64,000 nucleotides of DNA from Autumnicola edwardsiae (lineage in GTDB: Bacteria > Bacteroidota > Bacteroidia > Flavobacteriales > Flavobacteriaceae). The position numbers and the translations under genes are program-made. The notes below the pieces were generated by a model, which saw nothing but the letters and a program-made list of their open reading frames with translations, was not told the origin of the DNA and searched no databases. Positions 16,056 to 23,897 of this stretch are shown one piece after another (the first letter of the stretch is position 1; every line of letters starts with the position of its first letter). The stretch is from the NCBI RefSeq assembly GCF_031846505.1, contig NZ_JAVRHP010000006.1:1-64000 (forward strand), in the 5' to 3' direction.

Positions 16056-17138
16056 TTAGCGTCTGGTTTTAAGTGCATCCAGCAATTTTTCCACCTCTTC
16101 CACAGTGTTGAAAAAATGGAAACTAACACGAATCCCCTCTCCCCTTTGTGAGATAATAATATTTGCTTTTCTTAAGGACTTAAATAATTCATGGTCTCCT
16201 TTTATATTATAGATCGAAGAGTGTTCGTTACGCTTTACCACAAAATCCTCAAGAAGCCCAAGTTCAGAAAATTTTTCCTTTGCAAAATCTTTCAATTTAT
16301 TAACCTGCGCCTCAATATTCTCCATTCCTGTATCCCGAAGCAATTTTAGAGCAACACTTAAGCTTCCGTGATTTAAAGTATCCTGATGCCCCGGTTCAAA
16401 CTTACCAATAAAGTTCCCCTCGTGGGCCTTATATTTTCCCTGTAGCGAGCCAAAACCCAAATGTTTGGGATGAATCTTCCCCACAATGTTTTCATTAAAA
16501 AGAATAAAACCATTACCATAACCACCATTCAGCCATTTATAGCTACTGCTAATTACCACATCAATTCCCGTGGAATCAAAATCAAAGATCTCAGTACCTA
16601 AAAATTGTGTCCCATCAGCAATAAAAATCGTGTCGGGAAATTCCTTTTTTAACTCTTTCAAAAAGTCTATACTCAGCTTTACCCCGTTTATATATTGCAC
16701 AATGCTGAAGGCAAAAAAATCAGGTTGATGCGCTTTTAATGCGGTCCTTATGTTATCTTCCAGATAAGCGTCAATTTCCGTATAAAAACATTCAAAATTT
16801 CTCGATTCCACAGGCCAGTTGATGGAGGGATAGTCATTCTTAATAAGCAATGCTTTTTTAGGCTTTTCAAGGCCCTCCAACAGTGTGTTAAATCCGTAGG
16901 AAAAATTAGGAACAAGGGCCACTCTCTGCGGCGCGCAATTAAAAAAGCCTCCAACCGTCTCCCTTACTTCAGTAAGAACCTCTCCTTGTTTTTCTTTTAA
17001 AATACTCGCGGAAACAAGGAAATCCAGGTCGTGATCCTGCCGGTATTCAAATACTTTTTCAGGTAAAAGACCTGAAGCTGCCGTGTTTAAATAGGTGTAC
17101 TGCTTTAACACAGGAAAGCCTTTTCTTAAATTATCCAT
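16056..17138 (-). CDS. Class V aminotransferase-fold PLP enzyme (EgtE candidate)
   Basis: A 360-residue PLP-dependent protein of the aminotransferase V/cysteine desulfurase fold. The N-terminal YLNTAASGLLPEKV, the PLP-pocket IADGTQFLGTEIFDF, and the lysine in ISSSYKWLNGGYGNGF (Schiff-base Lys) are seen. The C-terminal RGEGIRVSFHFFNTVEEVEK is also family-typical. No cysteine is found at the desulfurase position that I can point to. It lies 2.3 kb from egtBD on the opposite strand. Mycobacterial EgtE, the C-S lyase ending ergothioneine synthesis, belongs to this fold, so this gene is a positional candidate (inference); it could equally be an unrelated transaminase. Confidence 0.75.
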   Translation of the reverse strand: MDNLRKGFPVLKQYTYLNTAASGLLPEKVFEYRQDHDLDFLVSASILKEKQGEVLTEVRETVGGFFNCAPQRVALVPNFSYGFNTLLEGLEKPKKALLIKNDYPSINWPVESRNFECFYTEIDAYLEDNIRTALKAHQPDFFAFSIVQYINGVKLSIDFLKELKKEFPDTIFIADGTQFLGTEIFDFDSTGIDVVISSSYKWLNGGYGNGFILFNENIVGKIHPKHLGFGSLQGKYKAHEGNFIGKFEPGHQDTLNHGSLSVALKLLRDTGMENIEAQVNKLKDFAKEKFSELGLLEDFVVKRNEHSSIYNIKGDHELFKSLRKANIIISQRGEGIRVSFHFFNTVEEVEKLLDALKTRR

Positions 17139-17169
17139 AGGTGACGGGAAATTCTTTTTTAAAAAAATG

Positions 17170-17177
17170 TAAATTTG
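17170..17177 (+). promoter_or_regulatory. Putative -7 promoter element of the 2TM-folA operon
   Basis: TAAATTTG, an exact TAnnTTTG, 24 bases before the ATG at 17202. No clear -33 element. Confidence 0.5.
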
Positions 17178-17201
17178 ATATACACTAATGTACTTTTAAT
17201 T

Positions 17202-17645
17202 ATGCTCTCTAAAAAGAAAAATACTTCCAAACTGGACGCAGAAAACAGGGAATTATATGAATACGCGCGCAAGCGTACCCTTCAGAAAAAAAGGCTCTTT
17301 CAGCATTTCGTGGTATTTCTGATCGGGGCGGTTTTTTTAATTGTTTTAAATGTGGTTATAGGGTATCAGGAACAATTTCAGCCTCTGGGCTATAACTGGT
17401 TTGTGTGGGCGGTGCTTTTATGGGCATTGATCTTCCTTGTGCACTTTTTTAACGTTTTTGTAGTTCACACCTTTATGGGTAAGGAATGGCAGGACAGGCA
17501 AATGGAGTTATTGGTAAAAAAGCAAAAGGAAAAAATAGTAAAAATGCAGGGCCAGGTAGAAAAAGATCACCCGGTACCAGAGACTGTAGAGACGCAAAAC
17601 AAACGTATTGATCCTGAAAAACCCCGTAAACCCTACAATTCTTAA
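17202..17645 (+). CDS. 2TM domain membrane protein
   Basis: A 147-residue protein. The ATG at 17202 (MLSKKKNTSKLDAENRELYE) is preferred because the promoter-like element at 17170-17177 would lie inside a longer reading. Residues about 20-45 give a basic KKRLFQHFVVFLIGAVFLIV start of the first helix and about 62-83 a second helix (NWFVWAVLLWALIFLVHFFN), with charged, Lys-rich tail: the 2TM domain layout often found beside or fused to LytS-type histidine kinases. Here it is alone. folA begins 5 bases after the stop, so the two are one transcript. Role unknown. Confidence 0.8.
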   Translation: MLSKKKNTSKLDAENRELYEYARKRTLQKKRLFQHFVVFLIGAVFLIVLNVVIGYQEQFQPLGYNWFVWAVLLWALIFLVHFFNVFVVHTFMGKEWQDRQMELLVKKQKEKIVKMQGQVEKDHPVPETVETQNKRIDPEKPRKPYNS

Positions 17646-17650
17646 AACTT

Positions 17651-18136
17651 ATGCTTACAATGGTAGCGGCGGCGGCCGAAAATAATGCACTTGGAAAGGA
17701 GAACGACCTTGTCTGGCATTTGCCTGATGACTTTAAGCGTTTTAAAAAAATTACTTCCGGTCACCACATCATTATGGGCCGCAAAACGTTTGAATCTTTT
17801 CCAAAGCTCCTTCCCAATCGCACCCATATCATTCTTACCAGGAAAAAAGATTACCAGCCCGAAAACACAATAGTTGTAAATTCCCTTGAGGAGGCGCTGA
17901 AATCCACCGGAAATGATGAGAAAATTTTTATAATTGGCGGCGGCGAAATTTATAAGCTTGCTATAGAAAAAGCAGATAAAATTGAGCTAACCCGCGTGCA
18001 CGGTACTTTTGAAGCAGATACTTTTTTTCCAGAGGTCGACCCCGAAAAATGGCAAATATCTTCTGAAGAATTCCACCCAAAGGACGAGAGGCACGAATAC
18101 TCCTTTACCTATATTACCTATGAACGCCGAAAGTAG
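17651..18136 (+). CDS. folA: Dihydrofolate reductase
   Basis: A 161-residue NADPH-dependent enzyme that reduces dihydrofolate to tetrahydrofolate. Start MLTMVAAAAENNALGKENDL; the catalytic acid lies in WHLPDDFKRFKKIT (about residues 24-37), followed by HHIIMGRKTFESF and the NADPH-binding IIGGGEIYKLAIEKAD. Standard family length. It follows the 2TM gene by 5 bases and its last 17 bases overlap the start of the fructosamine kinase-like gene, so the three are a tight operon. Works with ThyA at 10666-11490. Confidence 0.96.
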   Translation: MLTMVAAAAENNALGKENDLVWHLPDDFKRFKKITSGHHIIMGRKTFESFPKLLPNRTHIILTRKKDYQPENTIVVNSLEEALKSTGNDEKIFIIGGGEIYKLAIEKADKIELTRVHGTFEADTFFPEVDPEKWQISSEEFHPKDERHEYSFTYITYERRK

Positions 18137-18986
18137 TTTTTCTGAAGTAATAAAACAGGCTGGGGAAGAAAATGGCTTTGCAGTAAAAAAAATGCGGTCC
18201 CTAACGGGCGGGGATATTAATAACGTCTTTTTTATAGAAACCGATTTTTTAAGAAAGCTGGTTATTAAAATTAATGACAGCAATAAATACCCCGGCATGT
18301 TCGAGGCAGAAAAATCAGGTCTCGAGGAACTTCGGAATGCCCAAGTTATTGATGTTCCGGAAGGTCTCTTTACCGGAGAAGTGCAGGGAAAATCTTATCT
18401 GATTCTTCGTTACATAGAAACAGCGAATAAAATTCCGGAATTCTGGGAAGTTTTTGGAGAACAAATGGCTGCTTTGCATAAAACCACTTCCAGTAAATTT
18501 GGATTTAAAACAGATAATTATATTGGCAGCCTTCCGCAGTACAATAAAAGATATGATTCAGCTTCAGAATTTTATGTTTCACAGCGCCTGGAACCTCAGC
18601 TGAAAATGGCGCAAAACTCCGGTTACGACCTTGGAAAGACTACAACATTCTTAAAAAATGTCTCAGAGTTAATTCCGGATGAACCTCCCGCACTCATCCA
18701 TGGAGACCTTTGGGGCGGAAACTACATTGTTAATGCTGAAGGTTTTCCCTGTCTCATAGATCCAGCTGTAGCTTATGCGCCACGGGAAATGGATCTTTCT
18801 ATGATGAAGTTATTTGGAGGTTTTGACGCTGAACTTTTTAAAAGTTACAACTCGCATTTTCCGCTAGAGTCCGGTTTTGAAGAAAGAGTTCCGCTTTGGC
18901 AACTGTATTACCTCCTTGTTCACCTCAACATCTTTGGATTAGGCTACAAGAATTCTGTCGAAAATATCATACGGCAATACACCTGA
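18120..18986 (+). CDS. Fructosamine kinase family protein
   Basis: A 288-residue aminoglycoside-phosphotransferase-fold kinase. The ATG at 18120 (MNAESSFSEVIKQAGEENGF) is chosen because it gives the family's length and N-terminus; longer readings only add out-of-frame folA sequence. Key parts: LTGGDINNVFFIET (nucleotide loop), LVIKIND (Lys), the catalytic loop LIHGDLWGGNYIVN and the DPAVAYAPREMDLSM segment that binds metal and substrate. Fructosamine-3-kinases phosphorylate ketoamines on glycated proteins so that they break down. Overlaps folA by 17 bases. Confidence 0.88.
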   Translation: MNAESSFSEVIKQAGEENGFAVKKMRSLTGGDINNVFFIETDFLRKLVIKINDSNKYPGMFEAEKSGLEELRNAQVIDVPEGLFTGEVQGKSYLILRYIETANKIPEFWEVFGEQMAALHKTTSSKFGFKTDNYIGSLPQYNKRYDSASEFYVSQRLEPQLKMAQNSGYDLGKTTTFLKNVSELIPDEPPALIHGDLWGGNYIVNAEGFPCLIDPAVAYAPREMDLSMMKLFGGFDAELFKSYNSHFPLESGFEERVPLWQLYYLLVHLNIFGLGYKNSVENIIRQYT

Positions 18987-19087
18987 TTTCACAATTCTTA
19001 ACAGTAGAAAATTATCTTTTAGCAGTTTATTAGCTAGGATGCTGGAAGCTGCTTATTATCTTCAAACCTCACAATAAATTATTGACA

Positions 19088-19588
19088 ATGAGTACAAAGA
19101 ACTTAAACCATAAAGAAGCAAAAGAAAAATTAATTAACCTTGTAGATGATATAAAGACGGGCTTTCTCGCCACCGGCTTGACTAAAAAACCTGTAAGCGC
19201 TATCCCCATGTCTACTAAAAAGGTGGATGACCAAGGCAATATCTGGTTTTTAAGCAGCATGAACAGCGATCATAATGGGGATATAGCTCAGGACCCAGAC
19301 GTGCAACTACTCTACAGCGACAATAAAGACATGGAATTTATCAGCATTTTTGGAAGGGCTTCCATAGTTACAGATAAGGAAATTCTGGAAGATTTCTATT
19401 CTAAGGTAGATGATGCGTGGTTCTCGGGTCATGACGATCCAAGTCTTTCTGCAATTAAGGTGGTACCACAGGAAGCCTATTATTGGGATACTAAACAGAA
19501 CAAATACATCACCCTCTTCAAGATGGGATTGGCCGCCCTTGGTGGTGACCAGGAAGATATAGGCGAAAAAGGAAAATTGAATATCTAA
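19088..19588 (+). CDS. Pyridoxamine 5'-phosphate oxidase-like general stress protein
   Basis: A 166-residue FMN-binding split-barrel protein. The ATG at 19088 is preferred over a TTG two codons earlier. Family features are PVSAIPMSTKKVDDQGNIWF and LSSMNSDHNGDIAQDPDVQL, with MEFISIFGRASIVTD and the acidic WFSGHDDPSLSAIKV. This is the bacterial GSP26/YdaG-type branch, thought to bind flavin but without proven oxidase activity. Stands alone between the folA operon and fabD; a strong terminator follows. Confidence 0.85.
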   Translation: MSTKNLNHKEAKEKLINLVDDIKTGFLATGLTKKPVSAIPMSTKKVDDQGNIWFLSSMNSDHNGDIAQDPDVQLLYSDNKDMEFISIFGRASIVTDKEILEDFYSKVDDAWFSGHDDPSLSAIKVVPQEAYYWDTKQNKYITLFKMGLAALGGDQEDIGEKGKLNI

Positions 19589-19606
19589 ATTCATTTTTGC
19601 TAAATT

Positions 19607-19648
19607 AAGACCTCGTAATAATCTGATTATTATGAGGTCTTTTTTTTT
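19607..19648 (+). terminator. Rho-independent terminator
   Basis: AAGACCTCGTAATAAT pairs with ATTATTATGAGGTCTT (16 bp, one wobble/mismatch near the middle), short loop, then T8. Ends transcription of the stress protein gene before fabD. Confidence 0.9.
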
Positions 19649-19679
19649 ATGCATATTTTAGCTACCTAAATGACAAAAC

Positions 19680-20561
19680 ATGAATGCATATATATTTCCT
19701 GGACAGGGAGCACAATTTTCCGGAATGGGTTTAGACCTTTATGAAAAATCCCCCGAAGCGCAACAATTATTTAACGATGCAAACAAGATTCTAGGATTTT
19801 CGATTACAGATATTATGTTTGAAGGGTCTCCTGAAGACCTGAAGCAAACCCGGGTTACCCAACCCGCAGTTTTTTTACATTCTGTTATTCTAAGCAAAGT
19901 TTTAGGAGAGAACTTTAAACCCGATATGGTTGCAGGGCATTCCCTTGGGGAATTATCGGCATTGGTGGCAAACGGAGTTCTAAGTTTTGAAGAAGGGCTA
20001 AAACTGGTGCATAAACGGGCTCTGGCAATGCAAAAAGCCTGTGAACTAAAAGCTTCTACAATGGCAGCAGTTTTGGGATTGGAAGATGAAATTGTAGAAG
20101 CAATATGTGCAGATGTAGAAGGAGTAGTGGTCGCCGCCAACTATAACTGTCCGGGGCAGTTGGTGATTTCGGGAGAAGTGGAAGCTGTGGAAAAAGCCTG
20201 CGAAGAATTGAAAGATAAAGGCGCACGGCGGGCGATGATTTTGCCTGTAGGCGGCGCATTTCACTCTCCTTTAATGGAACCTGCACGACAGGAATTAGCA
20301 GATGCGATAGAAAAATCGACTTTTAATAAACCCTCCTGCCCTATTTATCAAAATGTAAGCACGTTTGCCGTTACAGATCCCGCAGAAATTAAAAAGAACC
20401 TGGTTTTCCAGTTAACTGCACCTGTAAAATGGACACAGTCGGTACAAAATATGATCAAGGACGGAGCAAAAACTTTTACTGAAGTCGGCCCCGGAAAAGT
20501 GCTACAAGGCCTCGTAAAGAAAATAGACCGAAGTGTGGAAGTAAGCTCCGGAGAGATTTAA
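19680..20561 (+). CDS. fabD: Malonyl-CoA:ACP transacylase
   Basis: A 293-residue enzyme that loads malonyl from CoA onto acyl carrier protein for fatty acid synthesis. N-terminus MNAYIFPGQGAQFSGMG; nucleophile Ser in VAGHSLGELSAL (about residues 82-93); the catalytic His in LPVGGAFHSPLM; and QNVSTFAVTDP and TFTEVGPGKVLQGLV near the end. Length is near E. coli FabD (309). It is a single gene, with no other fab gene next to it. It is read toward the DegT-family aminotransferase, with a repeat-rich gap and bidirectional terminator in between. Confidence 0.95.
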   Translation: MNAYIFPGQGAQFSGMGLDLYEKSPEAQQLFNDANKILGFSITDIMFEGSPEDLKQTRVTQPAVFLHSVILSKVLGENFKPDMVAGHSLGELSALVANGVLSFEEGLKLVHKRALAMQKACELKASTMAAVLGLEDEIVEAICADVEGVVVAANYNCPGQLVISGEVEAVEKACEELKDKGARRAMILPVGGAFHSPLMEPARQELADAIEKSTFNKPSCPIYQNVSTFAVTDPAEIKKNLVFQLTAPVKWTQSVQNMIKDGAKTFTEVGPGKVLQGLVKKIDRSVEVSSGEI

Positions 20562-20765
20562 AATTGTGAAGAGTGAGAAGTGAAGGGTGAAAGGTGAAAT
20601 TTTGTTTCAATATTAAATTTGATCCGGCTATTTATGTTTTCTTTTTCATTCAAGGAAAAAAAAGAGGTGACAGAAACATGAAACTCTAAAAATGTCTCGA
20701 CTCCGCTCGACATGGTCACCGAGAAAACCACGAACTCCGAACTAAAAACCACGAACTTATAGATG

Positions 20766-20781
20766 CCGATAATTGCCATTT
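20766..20781 (+). repeat. Copy of a 16-base recurrent word
   Basis: CCGATAATTGCCATTT, identical to copies at 8366-8381, 22132-22147 and 23-38 (minus). Confidence 0.5.
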
Positions 20782-20812
20782 TAGAGCTGCGCTCCATTTT
20801 TCGGAAAAAACT

Positions 20813-20842
20813 AAAGGCACGAAATAAAACCGTTCGTGCCTT
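20813..20842. terminator. Bidirectional terminator between fabD and the aminotransferase gene
   Basis: AAAGGCACGAA (20813-20823) pairs with TTCGTGCCTTT (20832-20842), 11 bp, 8-base loop, with T-runs in both reading directions. It can stop both convergent genes. Confidence 0.85.
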
Positions 20843-20850
20843 TTTCATTT

Positions 20851-21987
20851 TTATCCTTTCTTCAAAAAATCAATTATGGTACTGGTAATATACGCTATCT
20901 GGTCATCCTCAAGTTCGGTATGCATTGGCAACGAAATCACCTCTTTTACCAATTGGTTCGTCACGGGGAAATCCCCTTCATTGTAACGCTCGTCAGTATA
21001 AGCTTTCTGTTTATGCAAAGGAATTGGATAATAAACTCCGCACGGAATATCTTTTTCCTGCAAATGCTTTACCAGCTCATCCCGTTTTCCATTGGTGATC
21101 TTAAGTGTATATTGATGAAAAACATGGGTATCAGGCTCACCTTCCCTTACCGGAATTTCCAAAAATCCCTGTCCTCTTAAGGCTTCATCATACTTTTCTG
21201 CAGCTTCCCGGCGGGCTTTATTATAATAGTCAAGCTTAGGAAGTTTTGCACGTAACACAGCGGCTTGCAAACTGTCCAGCCTGGAATTTACACCCACAAC
21301 ATCATGGTGATAACGCTCGTACATCCCGTGGTTCACAATACCTCTAATCGTGTGCGCCAAATCATCATTATTGGTAAAAATAGCACCACCATCGCCATAG
21401 CAGCCAAGATTCTTGGATGGAAAAAATGAAGTTGCGGCAACATCTCCAATTGCTCCGGCCTTAACTCTTCCGCTATTTTTAAAATGATAATTCCCTCCAA
21501 TCGCCTGTGCATTATCTTCAATTACATAAAGATCATGTTCCCCGGCAATTTCCATAATCGCATCCATATTCGCCGTTTGGCCAAACAGGTGTACAGGTAC
21601 GATAGCTTTTGTTTTTGAAGTAATGGCTCTTTTAATAGCTTCAGGATCTATATTAAAAGTATCGGGCTCTACATCTACCAGCACCGGAGTTAACTGGAGC
21701 AGGGCGATTACCTCTACTGTCGCGGCAAAAGTGAAATCTGCGGTTATTACCTCATCCCCCGGCTTTAGGTCCAGTCCCATCATGGCAATTTGTAAAGCAT
21801 CTGTCCCGTTTGCACAGGGGATTACATGCTTTACATCCAGGTATTCTTCCATTTCCTTCTGAAATTTCTGAACTTCAGGGCCATTTATAAAGGCCGACGA
21901 TTCGAGTATTTCCTGAAAGGAATCGTTTACTTCGCCTTTTATAGCTTCATATTGACCTTTAAGGTCTACCATTTGTATCTTTCTCAT
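20851..21987 (-). CDS. DegT/DnrJ/EryC1/StrS family aminotransferase
   Basis: A PLP-dependent sugar aminotransferase of about 378 residues. Start taken at ATG 21987 (MRKIQMVDLKGQYEAIKGEV); the ATG one codon earlier is equally possible. Signs: GPEVQKFQKEMEEYL, CANGTDALQIAMMGL, DEVITADFTFAATVE, the aspartate in LYVIEDNAQAIGG and the PLP lysine in TSFFPSKNLGCYGDGG, plus GVNSRLDSLQAAVLRAKL. Such enzymes aminate keto-sugar nucleotides for surface polysaccharides or lipid A. The start is divergent from waaA (Kdo transferase), in keeping with envelope glycan synthesis; the exact sugar is not predictable. A TATTTTCG element (minus strand, 22005-22012) precedes it. Confidence 0.88.
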   Translation of the reverse strand: MRKIQMVDLKGQYEAIKGEVNDSFQEILESSAFINGPEVQKFQKEMEEYLDVKHVIPCANGTDALQIAMMGLDLKPGDEVITADFTFAATVEVIALLQLTPVLVDVEPDTFNIDPEAIKRAITSKTKAIVPVHLFGQTANMDAIMEIAGEHDLYVIEDNAQAIGGNYHFKNSGRVKAGAIGDVAATSFFPSKNLGCYGDGGAIFTNNDDLAHTIRGIVNHGMYERYHHDVVGVNSRLDSLQAAVLRAKLPKLDYYNKARREAAEKYDEALRGQGFLEIPVREGEPDTHVFHQYTLKITNGKRDELVKHLQEKDIPCGVYYPIPLHKQKAYTDERYNEGDFPVTNQLVKEVISLPMHTELEDDQIAYITSTIIDFLKKG

Positions 21988-22004
21988 CATCTTTTTTTGT
22001 CTCA

Positions 22005-22012
22005 CGAAAATA
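22005..22012 (-). promoter_or_regulatory. Putative -7 promoter element of the aminotransferase gene
   Basis: TATTTTCG on the minus strand, 17 bases before the chosen ATG. One base away from TAnnTTTG. Confidence 0.35.
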
Positions 22013-22083
22013 CGAAATATCAGACCTACAGCCAATGCAATTTTGAGGAAAGGCCTATTTTAGCGGTATTAAAGAAACACATT

Positions 22084-23322
22084 TTGTATATCCTTTATAA
22101 TTTTTTTGTTGGTTTAGCTGAATTCTTATTGCCGATAATTGCCATTTTTAAGCCCCGGCTTAAACTATTTGTTGAAGGCAGGAAAGAAGTCTTTAATAAA
22201 CTGAAGGCCGAAATTGGTCAAAATGACCGGGTGATCTGGTTTCATGCTGCTTCCTTGGGAGAATTTGAACAGGCCGTTCCGGTGATTGAAATGGTTAAAG
22301 CTGAAATGCCCAATAGAAAGGTTTTAGTCACCTTCTTTTCTCCGTCAGGCTACGAAAACAAGAAAAAGCATCCTTTGGCTGATGTTATTACTTATTTACC
22401 GATGGATTCACCAAGAAAAGTAAAGAAATTTCTGAAAATAGTTGCTCCAGAGCTCGTTTTCTTCGTGAAATATGAAATCTGGCCAAATTATTTAAAGGAA
22501 TTGCGCAAACAGAAGATCCGCAACTTCTTAATTTCGGGAGTTTTTCGGGAGAATCAGGTTTTTTTTAAAAGTTATGGCGGCTGGATGCGGAAATCTTTAC
22601 AAACTTTTGAACACTTTTTTGTTCAGAACAAAACTTCTGAAGCACTGCTTAAAAATCACAATTTCGATAATGTGAGTATCAGCGGGGACACCAGATTTGA
22701 TCGTGTTTCGCGACAAATTGAATACAATAACAAATTAGCATTTGTAGAAGAGTTCCTTCAGGGTAAACTTTGTATTGTCGCCGGAAGTACGTGGCCTGAA
22801 GATGAAGATTTACTAATAGATTACATCAATTCCGCTGCAGAAAAGGTAAAATTTATTATTGCGCCGCACGAGATAAAAGAAGAAAAGATACAGGAACTAC
22901 AAAAAAAGCTAAAGAAAACCTCTGTACGTTATACTGAAAATCATCAGGATTTAGCTGGTTTCGATGTTTTGATAATTGATACTATTGGACTGTTGGGCAA
23001 AATTTACAGCTATGCAGACGTTGCCTATGTGGGCGGTGCCGCAGGAAATTCCGGACTTCATAATATCCTGGAACCTGCAACCTTTGGTATTCCAATCGTT
23101 ATTGGTCCAAACTTTTCAAAATTTCCTGAAGCAATTAAACTTCAGCAGCTCGCAGGGCTTTTTTCGGTCGCAACTGCACAGGAAGCTTCTTCTGTATTTC
23201 AGAAATTAATAGATGATAAGGCCTTCCGTAGAAAAACCGGGATGATTTCTGGCCATTTTATTAATAGTAATACAGGAGCCACAGCGGCCATACGCAATTA
23301 CCTCTTTGATAAAAATGATTAA
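22084..23322 (+). CDS. waaA: 3-deoxy-D-manno-octulosonic acid (Kdo) transferase
   Basis: A ~412-residue GT30 enzyme that adds Kdo from CMP-Kdo to lipid A at the inner membrane. There is no in-frame ATG near the family N-terminus; the TTG at 22084 gives (M)YILYNFFVGLAEFLLPI, matching the usual membrane-anchoring start, so a TTG start is inferred. Longer readings run into the divergent gene. Motifs: FVEGRKEVF, WFHAASLGEFEQAVPV (catalytic Glu), FFVKYEIWPNYL, GDTRFDRV, VAGSTWPEDEDLL, and VGGAAGNSGLHNILEPA near the donor site. Length matches the family. Divergent from the sugar aminotransferase gene; no terminator obvious after it. Confidence 0.9.
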   Translation: MYILYNFFVGLAEFLLPIIAIFKPRLKLFVEGRKEVFNKLKAEIGQNDRVIWFHAASLGEFEQAVPVIEMVKAEMPNRKVLVTFFSPSGYENKKKHPLADVITYLPMDSPRKVKKFLKIVAPELVFFVKYEIWPNYLKELRKQKIRNFLISGVFRENQVFFKSYGGWMRKSLQTFEHFFVQNKTSEALLKNHNFDNVSISGDTRFDRVSRQIEYNNKLAFVEEFLQGKLCIVAGSTWPEDEDLLIDYINSAAEKVKFIIAPHEIKEEKIQELQKKLKKTSVRYTENHQDLAGFDVLIIDTIGLLGKIYSYADVAYVGGAAGNSGLHNILEPATFGIPIVIGPNFSKFPEAIKLQQLAGLFSVATAQEASSVFQKLIDDKAFRRKTGMISGHFINSNTGATAAIRNYLFDKND

Positions 23323-23385
23323 TTTCCAAAAGCTTTTCCAAATTATCAATAATTTAACTTTTTAGTGTAAGAATTTAGCAACAAA

Positions 23386-23419
23386 TTTGGCTTCCGTATA
23401 CTTTACATAACTAATTTTG
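23386..23419 (+). promoter_or_regulatory. Putative promoter for the acidic lipoprotein pair
   Basis: TTTG at 23386-23389, 22-base spacer, and TAATTTTG at 23412-23419 (exact TAnnTTTG). It leaves a leader of about 115 bases before the ATG at 23542. Confidence 0.5.
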
Positions 23420-23541
23420 GCAAAAAGTAATTGATTAGAAAGCGTTGAATTAACCGGCTTCTTACTGGACGGCGTTCTTACAGAAAAATTGAAACTGTTT
23501 AATTATAGTGCTTAGAAAATCGAATCACCAAATATGTTAAT

Positions 23542-23877
23542 ATGAAAAGATCAGTCTTATTTTTTGCTTTAGTATTTGCTATCAGTACAAGTTTTACTTC
23601 CTGCCGGGAGGTGGAAAATGAAACCGATGACGTGGAAATGGAAAGTAATGAGATGGAAGTCGATGAGGACGAAGCTGAAGAAACCGGCAACCACCTGGAT
23701 CGTGTAGGAGAAGGAATAGAAAACACAGCCGACAAAACCGGAAATGCTATAGAAGAAGGAGCTCGCGAAACAGGAGATGCCATTGAAGAAGGTGCACGTG
23801 AAACCGGGGACGCCATTGAAGAAGGCGCCAATCAGGTAGAAAATGAATTGGATGGTGATCCAACAGACGATAATTAA
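23542..23877 (+). CDS. Acidic repeat lipoprotein (1)
   Basis: A 111-residue predicted lipoprotein: signal MKRSVLFFALVFAISTSFTS with Cys21, then a strongly acidic region (NETDDVEMESNEMEVDEDEA) and a three-fold 11-residue repeat of the form GxAIEEGARET (about residues 71-101). The repeat is also visible at DNA level as 33-base units around 23742-23840. Predicted charge is very negative and structure probably helical or disordered. No family recognised beyond a general likeness to small YtxH-like/entericidin-like stress lipoproteins. The short gene following at 23898 has the same architecture. Confidence 0.75.
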   Translation: MKRSVLFFALVFAISTSFTSCREVENETDDVEMESNEMEVDEDEAEETGNHLDRVGEGIENTADKTGNAIEEGARETGDAIEEGARETGDAIEEGANQVENELDGDPTDDN

Positions 23878-23897
23878 TCTTTAAAATCAATAATTAC

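Larger units (their letters stand above)
20562..20850. other. Non-coding interval with short-repeat debris and terminator
   Basis: No gene seen. From fabD onward: a run of imperfect GTGAARR heptamers (about 20565-20598), then GGTGAC ... GTCACC enclosing TGTCTCGA / TCGACA (about 20667-20727), a repeated ACCACGAACT word (20738 and 20753 areas), the 16-base word CCGATAATTGCCATTT at 20766-20781, and a terminator at 20813-20842. Confidence 0.6.

Noticed and set aside
20836..21180. 114-codon plus-strand frame over the aminotransferase gene
   Set aside because: It lies on the opposite strand of a clear enzyme gene and has no recognisable features.
23742..23840. Possible CRISPR array from regular 33-base repeats
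   Set aside because: Units are contiguous, in frame and code for an 11-residue protein repeat; there are no spacers.
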